Of a stretch of 64,000 nt of DNA, positions 33,443 to 46,659 are shown one piece after another; positions within the stretch are counted from its first letter, which is position 1; each line of letters begins with the position of its first letter. The stretch is from Corylus avellana (taxonomy: Eukaryota > Streptophyta > Magnoliopsida > Fagales > Betulaceae), in the NCBI RefSeq assembly GCF_901000735.1, contig NC_081542.1, positions 16,159,577-16,223,576 on the forward strand, in the 5' to 3' direction. A program made the translations under genes and the position numbers. The notes under the pieces were generated by a model that saw only the letters and a program-made list of their open reading frames with translations, was not told the DNA's origin and made no database searches.

Positions 33443-36400
33443 AAAAATATTTTTTTAAAACAATATATATATATATATATATATCACCTACATTTAACTA
33501 TTTATTTTAGCTAGAAAGAATATTAAAAAAAAGATAAAAATAATAAAAATTGTTTTTACATTTGGCTCACCAACTATTTTTCCAAATTACTTAAGGGGAA
33601 GCAGCTCTTTTATTTTAATATTTAGAGCATGTTTGATAATGCGTTTGAGAAATTGAGCTTTTAAGTCAAAAAGAACTTTTGAGCAAAAGCTTCATTTTTA
33701 AGCTTTTATCAAAAGCGCGTTTTTGTCATTTTAAGACTTTTTAGACCCTTAAAAGTGTTTTTAATTTTTTTACCAAATAAATACTTTTTTTAAAACAGAC
33801 TATTTAAGTGTTAAAAACACTTTTAAACTCTTCAAACGCAATTCTAAACAAACCCTTAAGCTAATCAAAATAACATTTAGCTCGTTGAATGAAAATGTCT
33901 AAAAAAAAAAGCTTTTTGCCTGAACTGTATGCCCACCCGAGGGGCTTTCCTGCTCAGACGGGCCTTTCTTACAATTCCGCCAAGAATTGTAGGACTTTTA
34001 TTAATGGGGCTTTTTTTTTTTTGGAGTGAAATGCATTTTTCTTGACTCTATGCGGAGGGGCATAATGGTCCCCCAATTTATTCTAAAAAAATATAATACC
34101 ACATCCCACCGTTAAATCTGGATGATGAAATATATTTTTCTTTTCATCCCGATAAAATAAAAAACAAAATGCATTTTCATTTACTCTAAGTGGAGTGGAC
34201 ATCGTCTCGGTTTGCAAAATGTGAAGTAGTCAATGGCCTTAACAATGAGAGTCATCGGCTTGGAAGGTATGGACACGTGCTGGGAGACGTGCGGAGCATG
34301 ATGCATAATCTTCAGGAGTGGAAAGTCAATTGCGTCCCCCGCCAATGTAATAAAGTGGCCCATTTATTAGCTAAATTAGCTTTATTCATTAGACAGGAAA
34401 GTCTTATCTGTCTATGGACGGATTCCTATCCTTCTTGTATCTGTGAGCTTGTGCTCGCCGAATAAGGTTCTTTTTAATTCAACCGAAAGTAAAAGTAAAG
34501 TTAAAAAAAGAAAAAGTGGAGTGGACAAGTGATTCCTTAATTTATTCTAAAATGCATTTCAACCTTGTGAAAACGTAATTATTCTTTTTTATATTCATTT
34601 ATTTGTGGTGTTGACAACAATATCAAGGACTCCTTGTTGGGTAGTTTTGGATTCAAGCAGGGATATTTGCCAATGAGATGCCTTGAATTCCACTTATAAA
34701 TTAAAAATATCTCAATGAAAGGACAAAGTTATGTTTGGTAAAAGTCAAGTTCTCTAATCATCAAAATATTATAAAACTAGGCAGCTTCTCACAACTTATA
34801 TAAATAAAATATTTATTTATTAACAATGAGTCTATGATGTATAACTTGTATATATTACCCTTTTATTATTTATGCAAAACTGAAACAATTGAATATTAAT
34901 TTTTATTTTTATTTTTCAGTTTGGAAATTAAACTATTTTTCTTTTAAAAAAAAGAACATCACAAAGTAAATACACTTGGAAGTTGAAAGTTTGGTGGTGT
35001 CATATCTGTGATTCTTGTCCATAAATAGAGACTTTTGGATTATTTCCAACTTTATATGGGATAGTTAGATTTCAACTTTTTTATAGGAATCAAGTTATTC
35101 ATGATGTTCGAGCAATTTTTTGATAGTGGGACAAGTGGCCAGCAACTTGCAAATAGATAAACTATGAGTAATGATATAAAGAGAACTAAAATCTTTCTCG
35201 AGTCCTCTCAAATGTAATATAATTTTTAAAATTATCAATAAATTAACATTCAGTAATAATAATTTTAAATTTAATTGTGATTTTAAAAGTTACATCACAG
35301 TTAAAATAACTTTAATCCTCTTTATATCATTACTTGATAAAATAGTCTCAACAATTTTGTCGATACCCGAAAGAATCAGGAACACTACAATATTTGAGTA
35401 AGTAAATGTTTCACAAATTAACTAGGTGAAAAAAGTTTTTAGATAAAGAGCATATCTAAGCGTGTATTCTTATCTTTAGAGACTCCTTTCAACATGAAAA
35501 GATCCTGAATATGATATTTTGAGGCTTGTCATGTCACCGACATAAATCCCTTTGATTATTAAGTTTTTTTTTTTTTTTTTACATGTTCGCATAAAAGGGG
35601 TATGAGAATTTGAATTAGTGATCTCCGCTTCATTAAGCGTGATCCCAACCGATTTAACTACCTCTTGAGGATTATTAAGTTATTTTTTATGTAATGAGTT
35701 GCTTTGGAAAATGATCATCTTCATTTTCAATGAAATTGATACTATTTATTTGATGGTCATTAAGATATTATTCAGTTTATTTGAATTAGATAATATCTCG
35801 TTAGTTATATTGTAAATGTATTTTTATTTTTTTCACTTTTTAAAGAGATAAAAATACTCTTCCAATATAAAAATGATAATTCATAATTTATGGTATATAT
35901 AATTTTATAAATGATTTCACATTATTTGCTTTGAGTATAAATGTGCAAATTACTTTTCACGTAGTGGGATGTATGAGTGGGGTCCATTAATAATTTATTG
36001 TATCCAATTTTGCTGTTAGTAAAAGATATAAGGTGATGGGATGGCGATACAATAATTTGTAATTAAATTCTTAAAGAAAAATCTTATAAATTATGTGTGT
36101 TTGCCAAAGTATCCGAAAATGTGAGTGGATTAAAACTATAGTAGATTTGATTGATGTAAGAAAAAAAGTAAAAATATTTTATATGAGAAAGTTAAAAAAA
36201 AAAAAAAAAATTTATAGTAATTTTTTTTTATTTGAATAAGAATAAAAAGTTATTGATGTGATATAAAAAATAAGAATATTAAAGTTAATTTAGTTAGAAA
36301 TAATAAAATGTTGTTTCTTTGAGTCCTTTAGGCTGTGTTTGGCAATTAAATAAAAAAAGTGAGTGGAATTGTATTATAATAGATTTGATTTATATGAGAG

Positions 36401-36556
36401 AAAAAAAGTAAAAATATTTTGTATAAAAAGATAAAAAATTTTATTTTATAGTAATTTTTTTATTTAAATAATAATAAAAAATAATTAATGTGATGTAAAA
36501 AATAAAAATATTATAATTAATTTTGAAAAGAATTTTTTTTGAGTTTTAGATCGATC
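33443..36556. repeat. Second copy of the ~3.1-kb block flanking the N gap
   Basis: It starts immediately after the Ns with AAAAATATTTTTTTAAAAC, corresponding to 30159, and stays collinear to 36556. Beyond that the sequence is unique and completes a MITE whose right end is missing from the first copy. Confidence 0.93.
34190..34465 (+). pseudogene. LINE RNase H-like (RVT_3) fragment
   Basis: An open stretch of about 91 codons without its own ATG. It includes KCEVVNGLNNESHRLGRYGH, DVRSMMHNLQEWKVNCVP, RQCNKVAHLLAKLAL and a terminal CELVLAE. This fits the C-terminal RNase H-like domain of plant non-LTR retrotransposons (late ...N..AH.LA..A motif). No reverse transcriptase is present, so it is a relic. 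Confidence 0.75.
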
Positions 36557-36578
36557 TGACTCTTTGCCAAACACAGCC
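36331..36578. mobile_element. Stowaway- or hAT-like MITE spanning the end of the repeated block
   Basis: Perfect 15-bp terminal inverted repeats GGCTGTGTTTGGCAA and TTGCCAAACACAGCC. The body is AT-rich with repeated AAAAATATTTT motifs. In the first copy the same MITE starts at about 33119 and is cut off by the N gap before its right terminus. Confidence 0.82.
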
Positions 36579-37265
36579 TTGACAAACACACCAAAAAGTT
36601 CATAAAACGCGCCGACTTTCTCGGTGTTCTGTAAATCAAGAGAAATCCAAGCACTTTTGCTCCATTTATTATTAGTTTAGCAAAAAATATATATATAATT
36701 TAAATGATATCAGAAAAAAGACAAAGAAAAACTAATTTGAATTTATTTGAATAAAAACTTAGAAAGTTACTTGATTTTTAAAATCTAAGAAAAATGTAGA
36801 TAATAATATAAAAATAAATTAACCTTCTCTAGAAAAGGAATATTCCAAAATAAAACCAGAATAAAAAAGAAGAGGAAGGGTAGTTGAGGTGACTTGAACG
36901 TGATCCAGCTGTCGTCACCGCTCACGCCAGCCTTGACACCGACACCAAACCTCCATTATCCGCCACCCCTTTATTTTTTATTATTATTATATTTCCTCAC
37001 CCACCAACACCCGTACACGTTTTTCATCTATAAAGCCACCTTTCCGGATCGTGGAAAAACCTTCTTTCCCCTTCATATTTCTCCATTTCCTTAATCTTCG
37101 CGTCATTTCCCTCTTCCAAAGAGCGAAAGAAAGATCGTTATCCTCTTTGTTCATCTAGATTCTCTTGCAATTGCAAAGGCCGTTTGGTTTTTCGATTGGG
37201 TTAAGATCTTGGATCCTAATCTCTGATCTGATTCAAATCTAGGGTTTTCTCTTCCGATCACCCCA
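36579..37265. other. Promoter and 5' leader of the bZIP gene
   Basis: AT-rich up to about 36880, then GC-richer promoter and leader sequence with CT-rich tracts. A TATA box lies at 37029-37035. No coding sequence other than the leader uORFs that follow. Confidence 0.6.
37029..37035 (+). promoter_or_regulatory. TATA box of the bZIP gene
   Basis: TATAAAG in a C/T-rich context, about 230 bases before the first leader uORF. This implies an mRNA leader of roughly 480 bases, typical for group-S1 bZIP genes with uORFs. The transcription start itself is not known. Confidence 0.55.
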
Positions 37266-37286
37266 ATGAATTTAGATTTTGTATGA
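37266..37286 (+). CDS. Leader uORF1 (6 codons)
   Basis: Short ATG...TGA frame whose stop overlaps the start of the sucrose-control uORF in the tetranucleotide ATGA (37283-37286). A possible translation-reinitiation arrangement. Confidence 0.45.
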   Translation: MNLDFV

Positions 37287-37369
37287 CATACGCCATCCTC
37301 ATGCGTCGAATTCGTTTGGTCCACTCGTTCTCTGTTGTGTTTCTGTACTGGTTCTACGTTTTCTCATGA
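37283..37369 (+). CDS. Sucrose-control (SC) peptide uORF of group-S1 bZIP mRNA
   Basis: A 28-codon uORF ending in SFSVVFLYWFYVFS-stop. That C-terminus is the conserved SC peptide of the Arabidopsis bZIP11-type (S1) leaders, where high sucrose makes the nascent peptide stall the ribosome near the stop and represses the main ORF. The upstream part (IRLVHSFSVV) also fits the family. The main ATG lies 178 bases beyond the stop. Repression by sucrose is inferred from the family. The short N-terminal part differs, as is usual in these uORFs. Confidence 0.93.
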   Translation: MTYAILMRRIRLVHSFSVVFLYWFYVFS

Positions 37370-37386
37370 ATTATTTCCAGATCTAA
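37366..37386 (+). CDS. Leader uORF3 (6 codons) overlapping the SC-uORF stop
   Basis: The ATG lies within the ATGA that contains the SC-uORF stop (37366-37369). It encodes MNYFQI-stop. Whether it is translated is unknown. Confidence 0.35.
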   Translation: MNYFQI

Positions 37387-37546
37387 TTGAAAATATCTGT
37401 TTCTGTTTGCTTATTCCTCAAATTTGTAGTAGTCTAACTCGTAGAACCCTAATTCTCCGTGAATTTCACGAATTTCGTTTCCTAATTCATTCAATTAAGA
37501 ATTCATAACCCCGATTTGGTAACTTTTTTTGGGGGAAAATATACTA

Positions 37547-37984
37547 ATGGCTTCGATTCAACGACCTGCGAGCTCTGGATCTGACGGCGACCCTAGATCC
37601 GCTACGTTCGATGAGAGGAAGAGGAAGAGGATGCTCTCGAACCGCGAATCGGCTAGGCGGTCCCGGATGAAGAAGCAGAAGCAGGTGGAGGATCTGACCG
37701 GCGAGGTGAGCCAGTTGCAAATCGCAAATTCTCAGCTGGTGCAGAGCATCAACGCCAAGGAGCAGGCCTATATGGCGATTGAGTCCGGTAACAATGTTCT
37801 CAGGGCTCAAGCTCTGGAGTTGACCGATCGCTTGCGGTCCCTCAACTGTGTCCTTCAGATCATCGAGGAGGTGAGCGGATTCGACGTGGATATCCCGGAG
37901 ATACCCGACCCGATGATGAACCCGTTGCAGTTCCACCGTCCGATTCATCCGATCATGGCGTCTGCTGACATGTTTCTGCTTTGA
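37547..37984 (+). CDS. Group-S1 bZIP transcription factor (bZIP53/bZIP11-like)
   Basis: Intronless, 145 aa. The basic region runs about residues 24-47, with N32-x7-R40 in NRESARRSR. The first zipper Leu50 is exactly nine residues after R40, then heptad positions L57, L64, K71, I78, L85, L92, L99. The C-terminus carries DIPEIPDP and an [10 protein letters not shown] end like bZIP53. The start is ATG 37547; the in-frame codons before it lack an ATG. S1 bZIPs bind ACGT-core/ACTCAT elements, usually as heterodimers with group-C bZIPs, and reprogramme amino-acid and sugar metabolism under energy limitation. The SC-uORF in the leader supports subgroup S1. Which of bZIP1/2/11/44/53 is the orthologue needs a tree; the body looks closest to bZIP53. 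Confidence 0.95.
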   Translation: MASIQRPASSGSDGDPRSATFDERKRKRMLSNRESARRSRMKKQKQVEDLTGEVSQLQIANSQLVQSINAKEQAYMAIESGNNVLRAQALELTDRLRSLNCVLQIIEEVSGFDVDIPEIPDPMMNPLQFHRPIHPIMASADMFLL

Positions 37985-38629
37985 TCAAAGCGATCATGAT
38001 GCTTAGGAATCATCCAGCTATTTCGTGCGAGTCATTTTGTTATCTAGATTTACATGGTTGAGTCATTTTGTCGTGTAGATTTACATGGTCGTTTAGGTTT
38101 TTTAGATGGTGTCGGGTTAATTTGATAAATAATGGGGTGTGCTATGAAGCGTGAGCTTGATTGATATGTGTATGGTGGTCGTTTTGGTTTGGTTCTCTGT
38201 TTGGTATGTGAAAAGAGTTTAATATTATTTTGGCGTTGTCGTTGGTTCCGTATTTAGTTTATTCGAGCTGCCGTTCGTATTTAACAAACAACAATGCACC
38301 TACATTTAAAAGATTTTGGAATAAATAGGGAAATGACTCCCAAAAATATCGGAAAATAGCATATTTTGTCACATGGTAAATGCAAAGTTTGCATTTTTAC
38401 GAACTTCGCAACCAATTTGTCATCCAATTTGTCATGTTATGGGTGCAAAAGTTAGCATTTTTTGTCATCTTATGTCCACACAAGAGAGGAACGGGATTCG
38501 AATTAGTGATTTTCGTTTTATAAGGCGTGTTTTTCAACCGGGATTCGAATTATGATGAGATTCTTCATCTTCTAGTTCGTGGTGAGCTACAATGAAAAAT
38601 GAAAAAACTTTACTCGAACAAAGTTTGTG

Positions 38630-38816
38630 TATACTCCTCCTTCAATGGGTTATTTGAAAGCCAATGCGGCCATCCGAAATGAAAAGGCAATTGCTGCATC
38701 AGTCCTTTAGTGATCTGCATGGGAATATCAAGCATGTGTTTGGTGGATGTTAATATCGGTGAAGCACATGTTGCATCCATGGCAGTCAGCCTGGCTGCTT
38801 CTTTTGTGTTTCACCC
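38630..38816 (+). pseudogene. LINE RNase H-like fragment, multiply disrupted
   Basis: Pieces in shifting frames read PPSMGYLKANAAIRNEKAIA, then DLHGNIKHVFGG, then NIGEAHVASMAVSLAA. These are the front half of the plant non-LTR RNase H (RVT_3) domain. A stop and frame changes separate them. It is a relic downstream of the bZIP gene. Confidence 0.65.
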
Positions 38817-39574
38817 TTTAAAATCGCCCTTAAGAATGCACTTTCTTGATTATTGTTTTAAAATGTTATTTTTTCAAGTTTTTATACCTTCACTTAAAAA
38901 AAAAAGAAACAAAAAAAAATCCCAGACAAAATATTTATTGCAATTTTGTTTAAAAACCAAATATGATTAGGAGGAAAGCTAAATGGGCGAGTCAAATTGA
39001 GTAATAAAAACTTCTAAAAGGTATTATTTATTACTGTTTTTTTTTTTTTTTTTCAAAACAAAAACAGTAAAATATATATATATATATAGACGCTAAAAAG
39101 GACCTTTAAAAAGCATTAGTAAACCGAGCAAAGAAAAAACATGGAATATCCAAACAACCAATAAATGTCTCTTTATCTCCTAATTAAAATCTTTCCCAAT
39201 TCTGTACGGATTTCATAGGCAGCCACCGTGGTCCGTGGGCACACCACTTTGATAAACATCTCCAAATCTGCCCTTACAAAAAAGTCATCACATTGTCTCA
39301 TACGCAACATTCTTAACATTGTTTTTTTCTATATTGGGGATGCATGACAGCTACAAAGGTGAAGTTGCTTACGCAATTGCCTTTCATCAGTCAATCATGC
39401 GGATAAGGTTGGAAGACCCTTCCGTGTCTCTTTTTTTTTTTTTTCCAGTCAAAAACTCAGAACCTCACAAAAATAAAATAATGCAATAAATCACGCTAAC
39501 AACGTGCTAAATCTATATCAAATTTACAAATTATGTAAAAAATTATAACAATATATTAAAGGTTGAAAGGTTCG
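38817..39574. other. Spacer between the bZIP gene and the RPL10 left arm
   Basis: AT-rich with several poly-A/T tracts and a short (TA)n near 39072. No gene or definable element recognised. Confidence 0.55.
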
Positions 39575-39887
39575 TTATATAGAAAGGGCTTAAAATTGGA
39601 AATTAAATCTTGTAATGGAAAATAAAAGTGGTAATGCATTCTTGCAACAACACTAATAAAGGTTATAATTACAAAGAGTAATGGTAATGGTATATTAAAG
39701 CTTTAGCAAAATAAGAAACTTGAATAATTTCAAAGCTCAAATTAATTCAAACATTAAGCGAAACTTGAACAATCCCCAAACAACCATCATGAAAATTCCA
39801 CAACACTTGATCCATTACAAAAGCAAAGGGGAACTTCAGGTAAACGCTAAAACAGTACTCAAAACTACAGGATAATCCAAATATATC

Positions 39888-41832
<1,945 letters not shown>

Positions 41833-42131
41833 GGCGTGCGAATTCTCTGATTCCTCTGCGGCTGCCGGCTGTAACCCTAAAGGAATAATAAGAAGAGGAG
41901 CTGGCGGATCACGGGATGGAGTTTAGACGCGGTGGTCCAATAGCCCACTTTAAAAGCCCATCCCACGAACTCTTCACGAGTTGGACCCGGCTCTTCTTTT
42001 CATTTTATATTACAATTTTTCTTTTCGTAAAACTCTTTTGGTTACACAGTGTTTTTATCCATTAAAAAATTGCTAGATTTATAAGTATTTTATAACTTAT
42101 ATTAATTAATACGTATTAGACAGTGTTCAAA
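41833..42131 (-). promoter_or_regulatory. RPL10 copy A promoter and 5' UTR
   Basis: Collinear with 50308-50594 in the other copy. On the coding strand it contains TTTAGGGTTACAGCC just before the UTR, a telobox (AAACCCTA-type) motif common in plant ribosomal-protein promoters. Confidence 0.55.
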
Positions 42132-42455
42132 GGGTCGGGATCCCCTCGAATTAGAAGGGAATTCGAGAATTTTGAATTCATGGTCCGGATCTCTTTAAAG
42201 AGACCCAACGACTACAATCATGTCACGTGTCCTACTAAATAAAAAATAATAAAATATTATTTAACCATTTTAAAAAAAATAAAAAAAAAATAATTTTATT
42301 TTTTTATTTGGCCATTTGGGGTGGCCGGACCACCCCAATGGCCAAACCCATTTTTCTTTGTTTTTGGAATCGAAGCCACCCCCAAGGTCCAAACCCATTT
42401 TTCTTTTTCTTTTTTTTGGAATTTTGGTCGTTGGGGTGGCCAAAAAAATTTAGCT
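42132..42455. mobile_element. Truncated MITE with GGGTCGGGATCCCC terminus
   Basis: It begins GGGTCGGGATCCCC and matches the right end of the element at 49781-50307 for about 140 bases. It then runs into a GC-rich hairpin block (GGGGTGGCCGGACCACCCC) and ends without the second terminus. Confidence 0.65.
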
Positions 42456-43004
42456 GCAATCGTTAGATTTTCACAATTAGAGTTTTAGAATTATATTATT
42501 TAGCAACCCTTTAAGATTTGAAGTTTTGTCATTAAAATTTAACGGTTTATTACTTTTTGAAATGCCACCTTCCTCTATTTTGGATAGATAGATTTTAATT
42601 TTGGCATTGTGATTTAAGAATCTAAATTTTTAAATTTAAATTACAATTACATAGGAAACAACCATTGATTAACAACAAATAAACAATCATAGAATAGATA
42701 CAAACACACACACACATAGTAATCATGGAATAAAGTATATATATAGCGGAAGTGTTTACTTTTTTGCTTCGATTATGAACACTACCCAAGCTTTTTTTCT
42801 TTCAAACATATATTTTTCAAAAAAATTTACAAGCTAATTTTATATGAATCTTATAATATTCTTTAAGTAGCAAATAGTGCTTGATGGGCGATACAATCAA
42901 AATAATTTAGGGTAAAGTCCACATACCCCCCCAAACTACCGGGTGATTGTCACAATTGAAAGTTTGAGGAGGACATTGTCAATTGGGCTACACGTATTAG
43001 GGTT
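42456..43004. other. AT-rich spacer with MITE debris
   Basis: Contains CA repeats at 42695-42716 and wording such as AACTACCGGGTGATTGTCAC that recalls foldback MITEs. No gene. Confidence 0.4.
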
Positions 43005-43226
43005 TTGGACCACCACATCTAAAGCTCCATCCCGTCAACTCCTCTTCTTATTCCTTCAGGGTTCTTCAGGTTGCAGCCGCAAAGGAATCCACATAATGGG
43101 GGAAGAGCCGGGTCCAACTCGTGAAGATTTTGTGGGCTGGGCTATTAATTAATGAAGGTGGGCAACATGTATTAGGGTTTTGGACCACTGGGTCTATAGC
43201 TCCATCGTTTCAGCTCCTCTTCTTAG
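43005..43226 (+). pseudogene. Two tandem partial copies of the RPL10 5' region
   Basis: 43005-43103 resembles the RPL10 5' UTR and exon 1 (GGACCACC...CTCCATCCCGTC, CTCCTCTTCTTATTCCTT, GCAGCCGCAAAGGAATC, ATGGGGG). It is followed by a copy of sequence that normally lies upstream (GAAGAGCCGGGTCCAACTCG) and then by a second UTR start at about 43174-43226. Each is preceded by GTATTAGGGTTTTGGACCAC. There is no downstream exon, so these are fragments only. They are clearly more diverged than the two intact genes. Confidence 0.75.
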
Positions 43227-43261
43227 AGAATAACAAATAAGTTTTAGACAATTTTTAAAAC

Positions 43262-43477
43262 CCATACATGAGACTTGGTGGATTTGCCTCCTAGGAAGTT
43301 TGCAATGTGATGTAAGTGGGTTTATAAAATACAGACTCGTGCAGATGAATCTGTGGAACGCTATAACGCTCGTCTTGTTGTGAAAGGCTTTGCTCAGGAG
43401 TATGATATTGACTACGATGAGACTTTTACTCATGTTGCTAAACTGACCTTTGTTAGATCCTTACTTGCAGTTGTTGT
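43262..43477 (+). pseudogene. Copia reverse-transcriptase fragment (left of the hAT)
   Basis: Reads LPPRKFAM-stop-CKWVYKIQTRADESVERY, then NARLVVKGFAQEYDIDYDETFTHV. This is the start of the Copia RT domain. It ends abruptly at the hAT terminus. Its last 92 bases are repeated at about 93% identity at 48222-48313. Confidence 0.85.
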
Positions 43478-43724
43478 TAGGGCTGGCAAAACGGGTAATC
43501 GGGTAGACCCGATTAGGACCCGCGACCCAATTACTCGAAACACGAACACGACCCGTTTAGCTAAACGGGTTAGCGGGTTTGACACGATTGGAGCCTATAT
43601 AAACTCGTTTGTTGAGATCTGAGTCTGCAGATCAATTAACTAGGGGTGAAATTTAAAATCACCTAACCGCAACCACTAATGCTACCCGCTAACCCTTTTA
43701 TATATATAATAATAATAACAATAA

Positions 43725-43798
43725 GTCGTTGTAGCATAGTGGTAATTATGCCCCTCTTTCACCCAGGATTCCTGGTTTCAATTCTCCCAAACCTCGAC
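43725..43798 (+). pseudogene. tRNA-Asp-like sequence inside the hAT leader
   Basis: GTCGTTGTAGCATAGTGGTAA matches the 5' half of plant tRNA-Asp at 20 of 21 positions by recall. The anticodon arm has decayed (loop CTTTCAC rather than CTGTCAC), the T loop reads GGTTTCAATTC, and the 3' acceptor strand no longer pairs cleanly. Not a functional tRNA. Confidence 0.6.
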
Positions 43799-44084
43799 TT
43801 TTTTTTAGGTTTTATATTTTTATTATATATATAATATAGAAGTGTAAAACAACGTCATTTTGATCTTCTATATATTCATCTCTTTCTAATTTTTCGAACC
43901 CTAAACTTATTTCTACAATTTCTCAGCCTCCTTGCCTCTGCCTCTCAAGCCTCACCTCTCACGACTGCCACAACGCCACAGAGCACAACTTCCTTGACGC
44001 ATCAGAGCACGAAGCCGGAGCTAAGTTTCTTCAAATCAGGCCCAGGCGTAAGCGTGTGAGTTAGGTTCTATAATCCCCAAATCC

Positions 44085-44325
44085 ATTAATAGGTATTTTT
44101 TCATGAATCTCTGATGTTAGATGTTCGATTTTGGGGGTTTGTTCAATTTTACATAACACACTTTATTTTTTCTTGTTTGAGTTCTCTACCTCTCGGCTGC
44201 TCAACCTTCTCTACAGCAGTGCGTCGTTCTTTCTACCTCAGTGATCATTTTTAGGTATTTTGTCCCGAATATTTGAGATTAGATTTTCAATTTTGGGGTG
44301 TGTTAGATTTTACCTATAATGATTT
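44085..44325 (+). repeat. Diverged tandem duplication in the hAT leader
   Basis: TAGGTATTTTTTCATGAATC...TTCGATTTTGGGGG at 44089-44140 recurs as TAGGTATTTTGTCCCGAATA...TTCAATTTTGGGGTG at 44252-44301. The surroundings are CT-rich (CTCTCACGCCTCTC units up to about 44460). Possibly a captured 5'-UTR segment. Confidence 0.5.
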
Positions 44326-46659
44326 TTTTTCTAGCTGCTCACCTTTCACCTCTCACGCCTCTCACTCTCAGTCTTTCACCATCTCACGCCTCTCACTCTC
44401 ACTCACAGTCTCACACCGTCTCTCGTCGCTCCCTCTCTCAACTCGCCATTTCTCGTCACCAAGCAAGATAAGTTTAGTAACTTGATTTTGATTTGATACG
44501 CTTACACCATTTACACAAGAAAATGTTTATTGTTTGATTTCTTTGTTTTATTTTCGTTTGGAATTTTAGAATTTATTTCAATATCTCACCGTTTGAAATT
44601 TGATTCGTTAGTAGCTGTAAAAATGAGCTTTTAAATGCTATGTTCAACATTATTAGGGCAATGTTGTCAGTTGTGAGATGACAAAATAAAGTATAGTTTG
44701 GCTGTTTTTCATGCTCACGGTGATCAATTAGGGGCAACTCTGAAACCTCTAAAACACTTATCAAATAAAGTTTTCACTTTTTCATTTTCAATTTTTCGTA
44801 TGGTATATATCTTTAGATCTATAACAACATATGTTAGAATGTTATGCAAGACTTTGCATTTTTTATTTAAGTAGGAGCATTATAGTTAAAGAGGTATAAG
44901 GTGAATAAAAATATTTTAGTCAAAGCAACTTTCATAATATAACTCAATGTCAATGCTTGTACTAAATAATCATGGTCAAAACACAAATGTAAGAAAGAAA
45001 AATAAGCAGAAGTTAAACACAATGACATAGTAAATTGCATATACTTGGTTGAAGAATGGCCAAGATTCCATGTTCTGGGCCCTAAGTGTATCCAAATTGA
45101 TCCCTTGGTAGCTTACACTCGATCTCAGAAATTTGGGTCTCTGTTAAAACTTTACTTTTAAGGTGATTGCAATTTATAAGACCAACATAAAAGTGAAAAT
45201 ATCCGATTTTAAATTTTGCATTCCTTTATTTTTTGTTCATTTATCATAAAAGAAAACAGACCATATTTTTGTAAGAAAATTGATTTAACAAATGTTATTG
45301 CTGAGTTTATTTACAATTACTATGTATTAAGCAAATGTTATTGTTACTCATTATTATCTATATAATAACAGATGGATGATACTTTGAGTAATGCAAGTAA
45401 GGCCACAGACACAAGTATCTCTCATCTTCAGATAGATTCTACTGAAAATGTTTAAACCCAATCATTTTTTTCCCTCAACTCTGAACAACAACAAACCAAA
45501 AGACCACCTATAAATCAGTCTATTGTGTAGGAACATTTTAAGAAAGTGGAACCTATTGACAAGGAGAACCCTAAAGTTAGTTGCAATTATTGTCAAAGGT
45601 TAATAGGGTGTCACTATAGGAGAAATGGAACGTCATCCATGATGACCCATCTTACCTTCGATTGTCAAAACTCTCCACTTAAAAAATCTAAAGTAACCAA
45701 AGGCCAAACTCTATTGCAAATGTCACTTATGAAATCAGCGGAAAAAAGCTATTAGCAACCAAGTTGGATTCATAAAGTATGATCCTGAAAGATGTAGGAC
45801 TTTGTTGACCAAGTATTTCATTGAAAGTGAGAGGCCTTTTAAGCAAGTTGATAGTCCTTCATTTAGAAAATTACTGAATGGAATTGAACCTAGGTTCAAA
45901 TTACCATGTCGTATTACTCTACAAAAAAATTGCTTGAAAATGTATGAAAATGAAAAGCTTGTGTTGAATGGTTTTTTGAGTGGTAAAAGGGTTTGCTTAA
46001 CTACCGATACATGAACATCTATTCAAAATTTGAGCTACATGTGTGTTACTGCTCACTTGATAGACAATGATTGGAAAATGCATAAAAAAATAATCAAGTT
46101 TTGCCAAATTTTCGATCATAAGGGTGAATCTATTGGAATAAAGTTGGAGGCTACATTGTTAGAGTTGGGGATTGATAGTGTTTTCATTATTACAGTTGAT
46201 AATGCCTCAGCCAATAAGTGGGGGATTGAGCATTTAAAGGGTAGGATGCAAAATAAGCCTAAAGTTGTTTTAGGAGGTGAATTCATTCACATGCAATGTG
46301 CTGCCCATATTTTAAATCTTATTGTAAGGGATGCATATATGACTTGAAAGATTGTGTTGGTATTATAAGGAATTTGGTGAAATATGTGAGACCTTCACCG
46401 GCAAGGATGTCGAAGTTTAAAGGTTGTATAGTGCGAAAAAATATTAAATGTGGGAAGATGGTATGCTTAGATGTTGCAACTAGATGGAATTCTACATATT
46501 TAATGTTGAGCACCGTTGAGAAGTACCAAAAAGCTTTTGACCTACTAGGTGAAGATGATGACCATCTGTTTATTGTTCCTTCAATTATTGATTGGGAAAA
46601 TGTTATGGCACTTGTGAAATTTTTGAAGGTTTTTTATGATGCCACGTTGAAGTTTTTAG

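Noticed and set aside
33310..33510. Open frame spanning the N gap
   Set aside because: Half of it is unknown bases; it is an artefact of reading through Ns.
37544..37948. 134-aa open frame antisense to the bZIP gene
   Set aside because: It is the antisense shadow of a GC-rich coding region; the sense frame has the conserved bZIP domain.
43353..43622. Open frame of Copia sequence running into new sequence as a possible fusion gene
   Set aside because: The frame simply crosses from the Copia fragment into the hAT terminus; there is no conserved second domain.
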